Assembly (NCBI GenBank): GCA_963402885.1
Contig: OY727095.1
Location: 15,629,001 to 15,693,000, forward strand
From: Antedon bifida
Taxonomy: Eukaryota > Echinodermata > Crinoidea > Comatulida > Antedonidae
DNA length: 64,000 nt
Direction: 5' to 3'
The notes under the pieces were generated by a model. The model saw nothing but the letters and a program-made list of their open reading frames with translations, had not been told where the DNA came from and made no database searches. How positions within the stretch are numbered: the stretch's first letter is position 1; each line of letters begins with the position of its first letter. Below, in pieces: positions 22,601 through 34,498 of this stretch. Both the position numbers and the translations under genes were made by a program.

Positions 22601-23150
22601 CCAGCTCCGCAGTGCTTCTTCCTTGAACATTTTTAAGGGGGAACTTAAAACACACTTATTTGTGTCATACTACAACAATGATTGATTTCAATTTGAATAT
22701 AGTATATTGATGCCTATTTTTTGTAATCTTGTATTTTTCTACTGCAATTTGTTTGGTCAATTATTGTGCAATAATATTTTAAATTTTTAATCAATTTAAT
22801 TAAATTTAAATTTAAAAAAAAAATAAATTAAAAAAAAAATAAATAAATAAATAAATAAATAAATTAAATAATAATTAAAATGTAAATAAATTGTATTTTT
22901 GTAATCGTAGTTTTAAATTCCGACCTATTTTGTATATCGTTCATTTTATTTTTCTATTTTATGAGATTTTAATTAATGTACAGTAAGAATATTTATAACT
23001 TAGTTTAAGAAATCTTATTTCGTATAATTTGAGGTTATACTTTTGTAATTATTGCTTATGATGTTTGTCTTTATGATGTGAAGCGCCTTTGAGCATGAGT
23101 TTTCATGAAAAGGGCGCTATAGAAATCTGGTAAATAAATAAATAAATAAA
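19655..23150 (+). mobile_element. Nearly full-length LINE (L2/CR1-like), decayed
   Basis: The plus strand has a LINE from an uncertain 5' edge (about 19655) through endonuclease and RT to a 3' tail. The 3' UTR ends with a hairpin-prone block (GAAGCGCCTTTGAGC ... AAAAGGGCGCTATAGAAATC) and (AAAT)n at 23135-23150, a tail style found in L2/CR1-type LINEs. AT-rich repeats such as (AAAT)n fill 22810-22870. Confidence 0.8.
19696..22685 (+). pseudogene. LINE endonuclease-reverse transcriptase ORF with frameshifts
   Basis: In order: N-terminus to NVCCSNARSVKNKTLS (19696 to about 19880), a frame change, endonuclease (LSITETWLG, VYRPPPST, ILGDLNFH, TCDHLAVHF), and a probable deletion near 20940 where the linker shortens. 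A second frame change lies near 21240 in the RT N-terminus, then [36 protein letters not shown] third change occurs near 21815, just before the catalytic MYADDTQ, then the C-terminal domain to a stop at 22683-22685. The endonuclease start lacks a PHD finger. At least three frame changes make this copy inactive. Confidence 0.85.
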
Positions 23151-24540
23151 GTGTTACTCTCCTTTGATTTCCACTAATACACTACAGCGTTGTACGCTAA
23201 AATCCTAACTGTTCAGACACAAAATTTGTCATTGTCATATGTAAGTGTGAAAAGGGCCTAACATACTTAGAATCTTTAAGTTTGAGATGCTAAAAATGTT
23301 AGGCTTAAAGAAAAAAATGAAGGTCAAAATATTCTAAATCTAAATTGGACATATCAAAGCGAAAGTAAACAAAGATTTCAAACCATGAGTATGCATTATG
23401 CATGATGCTAATTAGGATTGTTTACAACTCGTCACGGTTGAGAAGGTGTTTTCAGACAGATCGTGAGAAAGTTTTATGATTATGCATACAGAGTAGCCAA
23501 ACAAGCACGTTGCATTACGAGATATGTTTTGATCGAAAACTTTGACTGGAAGTCACAGTTATTTTTGAACAAAAAAACGTCTGTATTTCAGTTAAATGAT
23601 TTTTTCCACCAATTTTTGGTAAAAGTTAATACTATTATGATACTTCAAAATGACCCAATTTTTCAAAATATTTTGTTTTACATTTTTTCTGAATTAGTCA
23701 AAGGGACAATACAAACCACATGACATAACTTATGCTTGATACTGTAGATGAACCAAAATACCATGTTTTTGCTACTGTTTATTCAATATACTAAACCAAT
23801 GTATATTGTTATTGTATTATTGTTTATTCATATCACTAGCTTTTTATTAACTTTCATATTATTACAAAAAGTAAAACTAGCCTAAAATGTAAATTTGCTG
23901 TAATGAAATAAAAACAAATGATATAACTCACATTAATGAATTAAAATTACAGAATTATGGTTATGCATGTCTGGAACGAATCATCCATCCTCTGGTAAGC
24001 AATGGGATTGTACAGCTCTACATCAATGGACGCCAACAGCCTACAAGGTGTTTATTGTCATGCAAAGTGCCAACACCCTCTTTGCCGCGTTCTCTGTGTC
24101 ACATGACTTCCTAATCAGTCTTGCATGTCAGCCTATTCAAAGGAAAATAAAAGATTTTATATAACAGAGAGCACACATGGAGTTTCTCACATGGATTTTT
24201 TTATGATATGGTCTATTGGAAATTAATAATCACTTGCGTGTCTAAACCTGAAAGACAACAATGACTGAAAATTGCCCTGGGGTTTTACAGCCAAGGTGAA
24301 AGTGCACCTTAAACAAAGGCTGGGCAAACACACATCATCACATTACTTTTTCTGTGTAATTTACTCTATATTATATAATAAATTATTTAATTTATTAAAA
24401 CCACAAAATGTTTGTCAACTGTCAATGCATGTTACCATTTGTTAATCGGATGAAACTTATACATCCAAATCTCAATTAGTATAAAGAGTGCTCTAAAAGT
24501 CTAAGTCTAAGCCATGAAAAAATGTTTTACCGACTAATTA
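23151..24540. other. Intergenic sequence, no feature recognised
   Basis: Small plus-strand frames (23463-23723, 23967-24164) have no recognisable domain, repeats or convincing splice borders. I see nothing further that I can support. Confidence 0.4.
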
Positions 24541-25367
24541 CAGGGGCGGATCTAGGATTTTGATAAAGAGGGGGCCGATATGGGAAAATAATTGTCTAGG
24601 GGGGTCGGGGGCCATGCTCCCCCGGAAACAATTTTTTTCTAGATGCCCCGAGATAGCATCTGAGGCGTTTTGGCCAGTCGATTCTTGTCATTTAATTATC
24701 TGAATATAGTGGGTTTTATAGACCATATTTAATATACGGAACTGTTTTTTTTGTTGCGGCAATAGCCTAAAGTCTGTTTTCCCGTCGCAAATTTTACACA
24801 TTTTTTTCGCGATCGTTAATATTTCTTGATTCTTTCGACGTTGCTGGGACACATGGACGTGAAGTTTTGCAAAGCCAAGGCTGGTCACGCGCAGCCGGGC
24901 CCGTTTGATAATAGAAAAAGTTACGGGTTTTGATGCTTCAACCCAGCCGGCCTAGGACATGTTTTCGCTGATATCTTAATCTAGGCTTTACACTAAAGAC
25001 AAACATTAAATTAAATTGTTTTTATATTAAAATTTAGTTTTACTTACACTTGTTATTTTGAAATATCAGACTTTAAAAGAGTACAACAAACATCGTCGCA
25101 TTGTAAAAAATCAAGAATTGTCAACGCGTACGTATTTTTTCACACACTATGATGACGTAATTTATGAACTATTTAATTGGTCAGTCAGTTTTACCGATCG
25201 TAACGTTGAAGTTGAACTCGGTTCAACTTATAAAAAAATTGAAGATTTTAACAATTTTTAATGTTGATTTGTACAATCTTTTCCTGTAAAATCGTATGTA
25301 AATGGGTGCATAATATATATATATTACAAAAGGGGGGGGGGGGGCGACCCCCATAAATCTGCCCCTG
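24541..25367. mobile_element. DNA element with CAGGGGC terminal inverted repeats
   Basis: The left end is CAGGGGCGGATCTAGG and the right end, inverted, is CAGGGGCAGATTTATGG; both run on into G-rich sequence. AATTA flanks both sides (24536-24540 and 25368-25372), a 5-bp target duplication. At 827 bp it is non-autonomous; a 67-codon plus-strand frame at 25058-25261 matches nothing I know. CAGGGGCGG ends also occur at 16284 and 12046, suggesting a common end type in this genome. Confidence 0.65.
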
Positions 25368-25932
25368 AATTAAGATAAAATAATTGCATAATGAAATTAA
25401 ATTTCTTATCAGTTTTATTTTTGTGAGGTAACAATGCACATGCCTTATGTGCACAATCTAACACACAAAACAACAACACAATCCTTTGTAGTATACTGTA
25501 GATTAGAAATACTAATATTCTTTTAAACAAATTAAACTTTTCAGGCACAATAAATTAATGTCAATGAAAAAAAAAAGAAAAAATATTTTTGACGGTGTAA
25601 CTGGAAACTGAAATAAGATTTACAGTAGCCATAGTACAGCACCTACAATTATCCTACGTGACAAATAAAATGTGTATTTATGTTGTTCACCACTTTATGT
25701 TCCTTCCAAAGGATGAGGTAATCATAAGACAACATCTAGTTGACAATTTTACCAGACAATTGATATCTGATAATAGATGACAGATACTTGTCAGTACACA
25801 TACTATCACAAATCACAAATCTGATAATGTAATAACAGTAATGCACACAATTGTGACAAATACTGTATCATAAATGTATAGTGGCATTCATCCTCTGAGT
25901 TGAGGAAATTCAGATATGGCATGTACTGTACT
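25368..25932. other. Spacer, no feature recognised
   Basis: AT-rich sequence between a DNA element and a minisatellite. Nothing supported. Confidence 0.4.
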
Positions 25933-26468
25933 CACGGCAGCCACATTGCATGGTTTACAGTACCAAGTCAATCAACACACTGTGAGATTGTACACAGCAG
26001 CCACAGTGCATGGTGTACAGTACCAAGTCAATCAACACACTGTGAGATTGTACACAGCAGCCACAGTGCATGGTGTACAGTACCAAGTCAATCATCACAC
26101 TGTGAGATTGTACACAGCAGCCACAGTGCATGGTGTACAGTACCAAGTCAATCAACACACTGTGAGATTGTACACAGCAGCCACAGTGCATGGTGTACAG
26201 TACCAAGTCAATCAACACACTGTGAGATTGTACACAGCAGCCACATTGCATGGTGTACAGTACCAAGTCAATCAACACACTGTGAGATTGTACACAGCAG
26301 CCACAGTGCATGGTGTACAGTACCAAGTCAATCAACACACTGTGAGATTGTACACAGCAGTCACGGTGCATGGTGTACAGTATCAAGGCAATCAACACAC
26401 TGTGAGATTGTACACAGCAGCCACAGTGCATGGTGTACAGTACCAAGTCAATCAACACACTGTGAGAT
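25933..26468. repeat. 60-bp minisatellite, about nine units
   Basis: The unit TGTGAGATTGTACACAGCAG ... CAATCAACACAC repeats every 60 bases from about 25933 to 26468. Most copies differ by zero to two bases; the eighth (from 26341) differs at five or so positions. Since 60 is a multiple of 3, three frames stay open across the array on the two strands. That is a by-product, not evidence of a protein. Confidence 0.95.
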
Positions 26469-26514
26469 GATCCCTTATTACACTTTTTAAATAGTGTACC
26501 AATTTCTTTATCAT

Positions 26515-26547
26515 ATCATGGACCTATAAATTAGATAGGTCCATGAT
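26515..26547. repeat. Perfect 13-bp inverted repeat, 7-base loop
   Basis: ATCATGGACCTAT at 26515-26527 is exactly inverted at 26535-26547. It lies 47 bases past the minisatellite. It could be a small hairpin or the fused ends of an element. Confidence 0.8.
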
Positions 26548-26670
26548 CATACTCTATGTGCATTCCAAGTTCTCAAATTGTTAAAATAAATTTCAGTATT
26601 AAATAGAAAAGTTCAGTAGTTTTTTACGCATTACGTCAAACTATGCATTGTAGTTATTTGATGTATCATG

Positions 26671-26765
26671 AAAACAAAAGACCACCACGCTGTGTTTTCT
26701 GAAAATGAAAGACCACAACGCTGTGTTTTCTGAAAATGAAAGACCACAACGCTGTGTTTGAATGC
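26671..26765. repeat. 31-bp tandem repeat, three units
   Basis: GAAAGACCACAACGCTGTGT with TTTCTGAAAAT between units occurs three times, the first copy with slight differences. Confidence 0.8.
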
Positions 26766-27237
26766 TTGTTGTGAGATCAGGGAAACCCCATGGAAGTACT
26801 GTTTGTTATGTGGTGACACAAGTATAGAAACGACGTCAACTCAGTTCTGATTGGTTGGTTAAAAAGCTTGCATATAATATATGTTTTCTCCATTCATATA
26901 CAAAGTAAAACCCCATTCGACCAACGAGATGGATGGCTTGGTGTATTGATGTGGGTATAGCTCCAGAGGCAGAGGTTGCAGGGTCGACTCTCTGCTTGTC
27001 AATTTTTTGTTCTACTTTTTTTGTTAACCCTCCTCAATGAGTCGAGCATGAACGTTTAAACATCCTCGTTCGTCTGAGGACCAATCCAATCCAATGTAGT
27101 TGACGTCTGTTGTGGAGACTCCCTCCCTGCCTAGCTAGACTACTACTCCACTAGGCCTACTAGCTAGCTAGTAGGGTTAAAAGCCTAGGCTAGTAGTAGG
27201 CATTTGTTAGCTAGAGCATGGCTAGAGGTAGGGCCTG
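26766..27237. other. Spacer with a weak tRNA-like or SINE-like block
   Basis: At about 26930-27000 a block ending GCAGGGTCGACTCTCTGC looks slightly like a Pol III B box followed by T-runs, but I could not fold a tRNA from it. GGCCTA-type motifs cluster at 27150-27200. Confidence 0.3.
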
Positions 27238-27601
27238 CCCCAGCTAGTCGAATACAGGTCAACCCGTACCCATGCCAACTCGTACCCACCAACTCGTACC
27301 CAAATTTGGCTTACTCGTACCCAAAATTTTGGCTCACCCATACCCATCATTGGTTGACCCGTACCCATCATTGGCTGGCCTGTACCCAAGTTTAATGCTA
27401 TTTAAAGTATATTTATATTACATTTAAACCCAGTTTTATTACATTTTTAGATACCAATCATATGTTCGATATTATAATGGCAAAAACTATTGACCTAAAA
27501 AGTATAATAATATGTACAGACTCGTACGAAAAAAGCACAGCTTTCATCGTATTTGGTACGTCGTATTAGGTCAAGTTAATACTTGAGGGCGCTGTTTTAC
27601 A

Positions 27602-27637
27602 TTGAAGATCAGAGCCATATATGGCTCTGTTGAAGAT
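27602..27637. mobile_element. hAT-like element reduced to its two ends (20-bp palindrome with 8-bp target duplication)
   Basis: CAGAGCCATATATGGCTCTG (27610-27629) is a perfect palindrome flanked on both sides by TTGAAGAT (27602-27609, 27630-27637). The ends CAGAGCCATATAT are those of the 817-bp element at 30602, and the duplication obeys the hAT pattern nTnnnnAn. It looks like an insertion that lost its whole interior. Confidence 0.7.
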
Positions 27638-27894
27638 GTCAGTGGTCGGCTGTGCTGCATTCTATTTTTTTTCATTTATGAATAGTTATTAATCTATTAT
27701 TTACTACGAATAGTAGTACACGGAAATTGAAATACCCACTAGTCTGTGATGATGAAAACTTGAATTATTAAAAGTAAACATGAATATCTTTTATACATAA
27801 TTTGTATTTTCATTTTATTTTACAGATAATGAAGTACCTAATGTGCTTTTTGAAAATCGTTTTAAAAATGGTTTTTGTTGTTTTGTTTTGCAAG

Positions 27895-28670
27895 TTTTAT
27901 TTTTTATTTATTTTATTTCAACAATATTTTATGAGGGTGGTCCATCCAGCATCAGCTGATCATTAGGGACCCTCAAACAAACAGTAAATACAAAATAAAC
28001 AATAAAAACACAAAATTAACAAAGATATAAAAAATAAATATATATATATAAATATATAAATATACAGTATGCCAACAATGAAAGAAGGAAAAAAAGAAAT
28101 AAAATCAGAGAGAGAGAAACCGGTGTTTTTTCAAAAGAGATTTAAAGGAGGAGAAATTGTAAGAGTTACGAATGCTTAAAGGTAGTGAATTAAAGAAAGA
28201 AGGAGCATTGAAACTAAAAGAAAGTTTAAAGATTTCAAGGTAAGGACGAGGGATAAGAAGATATCCTTTAGTAATTTGCCTAGTGTTCATACGGCCGTTG
28301 GAAGTTACTTTAGTTAAAAGCTGACAGATAGTAAGAGGAGCAGAGTGATGTAGAGCTTTGAAAGATAGACAAGCAAGCTGAAAGAGGTATCGTTCATGGA
28401 AGGGGAGAGTCTTAGCACAGGAAAAGTAGTAGACGGATAGCTTTATTCTGAATTTTTTGAAGTTTAGTGGTAGAAGAAGGTTTAGAACCCCAGACAGAGC
28501 AGCAGTAGTCAAGTCTAGAAAGGAAAAGTGAATTGTACAGAAGATGAAGAGAAGATTTGTTTGTAAATTTAGAGGTACGTTTGAGTAAGTAGATAATAGA
28601 ATTGAGTTTTTTACAGAGGGAAGATATGTGAGATTTCCAGGTTAGAATATTAAACTGTTTTAACATTTCG
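27895..28670 (-). mobile_element. 5'-truncated LINE fragment, RT C-terminus
   Basis: Minus-strand frames at 28412-28666 and 28105-28512 join across one frameshift to give a LINE C-terminal domain (LTWKSHISSLCKKLNSIIYL, SRLDYCCSVWGS, KLQKIQNKAIRLL ... FNAPSFFNSLPLSIRNS). The 3' UTR and AT-rich tail end near 27895. It lies inside the 27250-30352 element and so inserted after that element arrived, or was carried by it. Confidence 0.75.
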
Positions 28671-29094
28671 AAAATATTTAATACATTTTCAAGTTGTCAC
28701 TCGTATTTTAAAATCACGAAACTATTTAAGTGGATACCAGCCTCATTTTTGCTGCTAAGTGAGCATTAGAATAATGAATCTATTCTAAGTAGATTAGGCC
28801 TATTGCCGTTTATAAAACAAATCCCCTAGTATACAATGACGGATGTGAGAATAATAATAAAAGGTAACCTCCAATAATTTAACATTTAATTACAAACGAC
28901 GACATTTGCTGTTATTCCGTTTTCATTTTATAATGATTATTACTGTATTATTATGACTAAAAAACGAAATAAATACTACTAAAACTAAAAAAAAAATCAT
29001 CTTATCGCTGACAGATACGTAGGCCTAAGTATACTCAGACATGTGTAGGTAGGCCTTCAGAACGTTTATATTATTTTAGTAAATAATACGACAT

Positions 29095-29590
29095 CCATTG
29101 CCATGGAAAAACGATTGTAGGTCATTAATTTGTCTTATTTGACACATTATAGAATGCGTATTTTTTTTTAAAAAGGGAATCCCTCGTCCGCAAAAACACG
29201 TAGCTGTTATTGAGGAAACATCTACCAAAAATGTTTAATTGCCGTAAACAAACAGATCATTTTACTGAATTATTTAAGAAAAAAAATAAATAGAAAACTA
29301 TCATACGCCACATTGCGTTGTCTATTTTTTTACACACTACAAATGCGTTTTTTAATATAAAAGAGGAATCCTCAGTCAGCAAAAACACGCAGCTGTTATA
29401 GAAGAAAATCTGCCAAAATGTTTAATTGCCTTACAGTACGTGTATATGATCATTTCACTGAATTATTAATAAATAAAATAGATGGAAAACGATCATACGT
29501 CATTGCTGAGTCGTCTCTCTTTGACGCCCTATAAATGCGTGTTTTTTTATAATAAAAGGTTAATCCCGGTCAGCAAAAACATGTAACACG
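29095..29590. repeat. Diverged tandem repeat of about 190 bp, about 2.6 units
   Basis: Landmarks AATGCGT, GCAAAAACACG and AAATGTTTAATTGCC recur at spacings of about 190 bases (AATGCG at 29153, 29343 and 29535). Units differ at many positions, so the duplication is old. It is internal to the 27250-30352 element. Confidence 0.7.
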
Positions 29591-30601
29591 AAATCTACGA
29601 GTAATTCGACCCCATAGCCCTGTGGGCTTTTTGCTTAAAACAGGGCGTTGTTAATTCAACCAATTTTAAATTACCAATACAATAGAAATAATAATTACTT
29701 GATCGAATCTAATCAGGGAAGATAATTAGGTGATAAAAATTGATAAGTATAAAAATTATACGTTGTTGGTAGGCCTACTTTACCTGGGCTTAATTGAGAA
29801 TTGTAATACTATACAATCAGTTAAAATATTTTTTTATTAATTAATGTTCTCTTACGTAAATAAAAAAGACACAAAACATACGTTTACAAAACTATAATAC
29901 TATTAAATAAATGTTAACAAATATATGCCTAATTAAACGAAGTTTACAATCAAATCAATGGTCATTTTTATTAGCACACATTTCACCGAGACCTGTAAAA
30001 TAAAAAAACAATTTAAATATAAAAATGATTCATACGGCAAAAGCATACCACTAGTTTTGCGCCGATCAAATCATTACAAGTAATTATTCAAATTGGGTAC
30101 GAGTAGGCCAAATAATGGGTACGAGTAGGCCAAATAATGGGTACGAGTAAGCCAAATAACGGGTACGAGTAAGCCAAATACTTGGGTACGAGTAAGCCAA
30201 ATATTTAGGTACGAGTTGGCATGGGTACGGGTTGGTTTTGGTATGGGTTAGCCAAAGTGGGTACGAGTTGACCAATTATTTGGGTACGGGTTAGCCAAGT
30301 TGGGTACGAGTTGGCATGGGTACGGGTTGGTTTGGGTACGGGTTGACCAGAACCCCAGCTAGTCTAGTAGGCTAGGCCTGGCCTAGCAATATAGGCCTAT
30401 AGGCCTAGCCTAGCTAAGGCCTAGACTAGGATACGAATAGGCCTATAAGATCCGAAAAATTAAAAGAAGAAAGACCTGCCATGAAACAAAAACTTACTTC
30501 TTGTGTGTTGATGACATTCTTAGGATAACATGTTGCGAGAGTGGTTTGTTGGGGTGATTAAACTTTATTTTTTATAGAGGGCGCAATCACCAATTGTGTA
30601 C

Positions 30602-31418
30602 CAGAGCCATATATATAAAGAGTTACGACATTGGATTATAGTCACGTGATATGCAGATCAATTTGTGTCAAACTTGTCTCCGTTAATGCATGTAAAGTAT
30701 AGGAGCAAGAAAATACTTTAAACTTTTTCTTATATTTAAAAAAATGTAATTGCACATCTAACGGTGAAATATCGATGTGCACAGCGTACAGAAGTACTTG
30801 CGGCAAAGAATATTGCACGCGCGTGCGCTAGTACATTATAAAGTTCGATTGATTGATTTTGGAACGAAACATCCCATAACTACGTCCTATTAATAACAAT
30901 TATGTAATATTTTCAATTCATAATGCATGCTTTGATGACTAAATAAAATAATAAAGTGTCGTGGATATATTTGTTAATATATTGAATAGGGTATGAACAA
31001 TATTAAAATAACAAAGGCAAATTATTACAAATGAAATGATGAACGAGTCTCTGAAAGTTTGTGTCAAAAACACACAGAGAGCCATATACTGTATAAAAAG
31101 AGGGGTGAATTTGTGTGTTTTTTGTATTGGTTCATGCTTTGATGTATCCTGACTTGCATGTAGGCCCTAGCATTTATTCTTTTGTTATTATAGACACAAT
31201 ATATATATGTTACCAAATTAATACCATTAATAAAATTAATTACTAAAATAAAAACGGAATACAAGCGTTATTTCATAGACAAAAAAATCTAAAAATAATG
31301 CATGAACTATAGGAAAACGCTAAACAAAAGAGACGCGCGCGCCCTCAGCGTGCGAATTCTTTGACACAAAAATGGCTTCTAATTTTCAATGTCGTAACTC
31401 TTTATATATATGGCTCTG
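30602..31418. mobile_element. hAT-like non-autonomous element, 817 bp
   Basis: The terminal inverted repeat of about 31 bp starts CAGAGCCATATATATAAAG on the left and is inverted at 31388-31418. TTGTGTAC flanks both sides (30594-30601, 31419-31426), an 8-bp duplication matching the hAT pattern nTnnnnAn. The interior has no transposase. It shares ends with the 20-bp palindrome at 27610. Confidence 0.85.
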
Positions 31419-31426
31419 TTGTGTAC

Positions 31427-32849
31427 GTAACACATTATCGCTGTGTAAAATCGAAGAACTTTTATTATTCTCTGGATTGGTGAAATGGATACTCTTCCTA
31501 TAATATACAATGAATTTTTAACAATAGCTAAGCACGTACATTTTGATATAAAGATCTCCTCGATGTTAAAATCTACCCCTTCAAAAAAACACTATCCTTA
31601 CAAATAAACAAATAAGTTTTTCATTGATCATTAGTATTTATTTAAAAAAATATATGAATAAACATTAAAATATAGCAGCATACTGAATTGAGCTTTAATT
31701 TACAAAATTGAATTAAAAGTGAAAACAAATCAAAATATAAAACATTTTATTTAATAAAATTCATTCATGTTCAAAAATGAAAAATTTAATTTAGTACTGT
31801 ACACAAAAATGTAACACTATAAACAATTCATTAGATTTAAGCATTGTTTGTTTAAGAACCGGATCAAATATGGAACAGGGCTAGAGATGTGGTGTTTAGT
31901 AGCACAGTAGGATTCAACAAAGTTGTGTCTATGTCGATGGTAAGGGGAAGGATTAGAAGGCGCAAGGATTTAATTCTGTTCTTCCGTTTACCTGGTCTCA
32001 TTTGCATGTGTTTAGTTTTTGTAATTCTGCACATAAAAAACATAATCAATTTACAAACTATATAATTAACTGGTTCTCTCAAGTAAAATAAAATTGGAAG
32101 ACATTCCAACTACTTCCAGTTCCTAGGTATTTTGCCTCTTTATTTTTACTATTTAAACTCTGTCCATTTACTGTATTTAGAAAAGAAAGACAAATATGTT
32201 ATGGTGAATTAAATTATTATATTTATTATATTAATTACAGTAGGTCAAACTTTAACCAAAATGCAGCATTAAGAATGAAAACATTGACATTGCAAAATAT
32301 GAATTAAAAAGACACACAGACTGATAAATGTGCACATTATTAATAGTTATCAACAGCTTTTAGATATTATTCACAATAAATTGTGTTGTTGAGTGGAAAA
32401 TATTATTGTCTTGGTCACAATATATTTAGATTGTCAAGGGTCTAATTATTACATGATTTCTTGATTTAAAATACAATTTAGCATCATAATCATAACTACC
32501 GTAGTTATTAATACAAACAAATAGCAACATTATTATCATCAGTATCATTATATCACCATCAAACACATATTTGCTGCCCTCATACCCCATCCCCTTATCA
32601 ATTTGAATTTTATTCATTTATCAAATTATCATTTTACTTTAACATGTGTATAGATGCAATATACACTTTGAAAAAACAATACAATCAATATTTGAAAAAA
32701 ACCCACTTTTTGTTTCTATATCCTACCAATCAAAATGTGTATGCTAATTATGTAACTTCAGATATCTAAACTGTAAATAAACATCTATTTTCAAATAGAA
32801 AGAGTAATTGGTTTTCAATATGAAATGACAAATAAATGAGTAGATAATT
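31427..32849. other. Intergenic sequence, no feature recognised
   Basis: AT-rich. A minus-strand frame at about 31864-32109 has an acceptor-like border (TATGTGCAG near 32028) but no known domain; I do not call it a gene. Confidence 0.4.
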
Positions 32850-33727
32850 GACAACTGAGTTACAGCTTCAATATGTTGACAACTGTCTACTACAGCATTG
32901 AGTACACAAATGACAACTGAGTTACAGCTTCAATATGTTGACAACTGTCTACTACAGCATTGAGTACACAATTGACAACTGAGTTACAGCTTCAATATGT
33001 TTACAACTGTCTACTACAGCATTGAGTACACAAATGACAACTGAGTTACAGCTTCAATATGTTGACAACTGTCTACTACAGCATTGAGTACACAATTGAC
33101 AACTGAGTTACAGCTTCAATATGTTGACAACTGTCTACTACAGCATTGAGTACACAATTGACAACGGAGTTACAGCTTCAATATGTTGACAACTGTCTAC
33201 TACAGCATTGAGTACACAATTGACAATTGAGTTACAGCTTCAATATGTTGACAACTGTCTACTACAGCATTGAGTACACAATTGACAACTGAGTTACAGC
33301 TTCAATATGTTGACAACTGTCTACTACAGCATTGTGTACACAATTGACAACTGAGTTACAGCTTCAATATGTTGACAACTGTCTACTACAGCATTGAGTA
33401 CACAATTGACAACTGAGTTACAGCTTCAATATGTTGACAACTGTCTACTACAGCATTGAGTACACAATTGACAACTGAGTTACAGCTTCAATATGTTGAC
33501 AACTGTCTACTACAGCATTGAGTAGACAATTGACAACTGAGTTACAGCTTCAATATGTTTACAACTGTCTACTACAGCATTGAGTACACAATTGACAACT
33601 GAGTTACAGCTTCAATATGTTGACAATTGTCTACTACAGCATTGTGTACACAATTGACAACTGAGTTACAGCTTCAATATGTTGACAACTGTCTACTACA
33701 GCATTGAGTACACAATTGACAACTAAG

Positions 33728-34072
33728 GGCCCGTTTACGGACAGCAAGTATCCGGATAACTTGTCATCTTTTGGGGTCATTAATCATGCCTTAACGACCC
33801 TTAATGGCTTTTTTGAGTACTACCACCTGGGTTATCCGGACCAACCTCAGCCCGGCAAATTTGGAGGGTTGGCTTGTCCTCAGGGGAGTTGAAGGCGACC
33901 TTGCTGGATTAAACAATGTATTTTATGAGATAATCATGCAAATCAGGCTGAAAATAAGGCCATGAGTAGCCGGATAACTAGAAGTCTGTAAACGGTAGGG
34001 AGAATTTTGATTTAGCCTTGTCAGGAGAGACCTCTGGCATATCCAGATACTTTAAATGTTCATAAACACAAC
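33728..34072. mobile_element. 345-bp non-autonomous element in the satellite, copy 1
   Basis: The element starts GGCCCGTTTACGGACAG and ends AACATTTAAA-type sequence closing ATAAACACAAC; the ends are imperfect inverted repeats sharing the AGTATCCGGATA / AGTATCTGGATA core. CTAAG occurs on both sides (33723-33727, 34073-34077), fitting a 5-bp duplication inside a satellite unit. A second internal inverted piece (GTTATCCGG / CCGGATAAC) is also present. The 62-codon frame it holds is not a gene. Confidence 0.65.
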
Positions 34073-34153
34073 CTAAGTTACAGCTTCAATATGTTGACAA
34101 CTGTCTACTACGGCATTGAGTACACAATTGACAACTGAGTTACAGCTTCAATG

Positions 34154-34498
34154 GGCCCGTTTACGAACAGCAAGTATCCGGATAACTTGTCATCTTTTGG
34201 GGTCATTAATCATGCCATAATGACCCTTAATGGCTTTTTTGAGTACTACCACCTGGGTTATCCGGACCAACATCAGCCCGGCAAATTTGGAGGGTTGGCT
34301 TGTCCTCAGGGGAGTTGAAGGCGACCTTGCTGGATTAAACAATGTATTTTATGAGATAATCATGCAAATCAGGCTGAAAATAAGGCCATGAGTAGCCGGA
34401 TAACTAGAAGTCTGTAAACGGTAGGGAGAATGTTGATTTAGCCTTGTCAGGAAAGACCTCTGGCATATCCAGATACTTTAAATGTTCATAAACACAAC
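34154..34498. mobile_element. 345-bp non-autonomous element in the satellite, copy 2
   Basis: The copy differs from copy 1 at only a handful of positions. It interrupts the satellite unit at another point (after GCTTCAATG, resuming at AAAATGTTGAC), so it looks like a separate insertion rather than a duplicate of copy 1. The flanking duplication is imperfect. Confidence 0.6.

Larger units (their letters stand above)
27250..30352. mobile_element. 3.1-kb element with motif-array inverted ends and a 12-bp flanking duplication
   Basis: The left end (27250-27390) is an array of CGTACCC-centred units; the right end (30095-30350) is the inverse array, GGGTACGAGT followed by TGGC or AGGCC. Outermost sequences match as inverted repeats (CAGGTCAACCCGTACCC on the left, CTGGTCAACCCGTACCC inward from the right). 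CCCCAGCTAGTC flanks both sides (27238-27249 and 30353-30364). Inside are a LINE fragment, a tiny hAT-like palindrome, and about 2.6 tandem units of 190 bp, but no transposase. The layout matches the 10299-10942 element, whose array motif differs. Confidence 0.65.

Noticed and set aside
25900-26490. Long repetitive ORFs of 167-196 codons over the 60-bp minisatellite
   Set aside because: The unit length is a multiple of three, so several frames on both strands stay open together; no start context, domain or codon bias supports a protein.
26930-27010. tRNA or SINE head
   Set aside because: Only a B-box-like string is present; no cloverleaf could be drawn.
31864-32109. Extra exon of a host gene
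   Set aside because: One acceptor-like border but no donor partner, neighbouring exon or domain.
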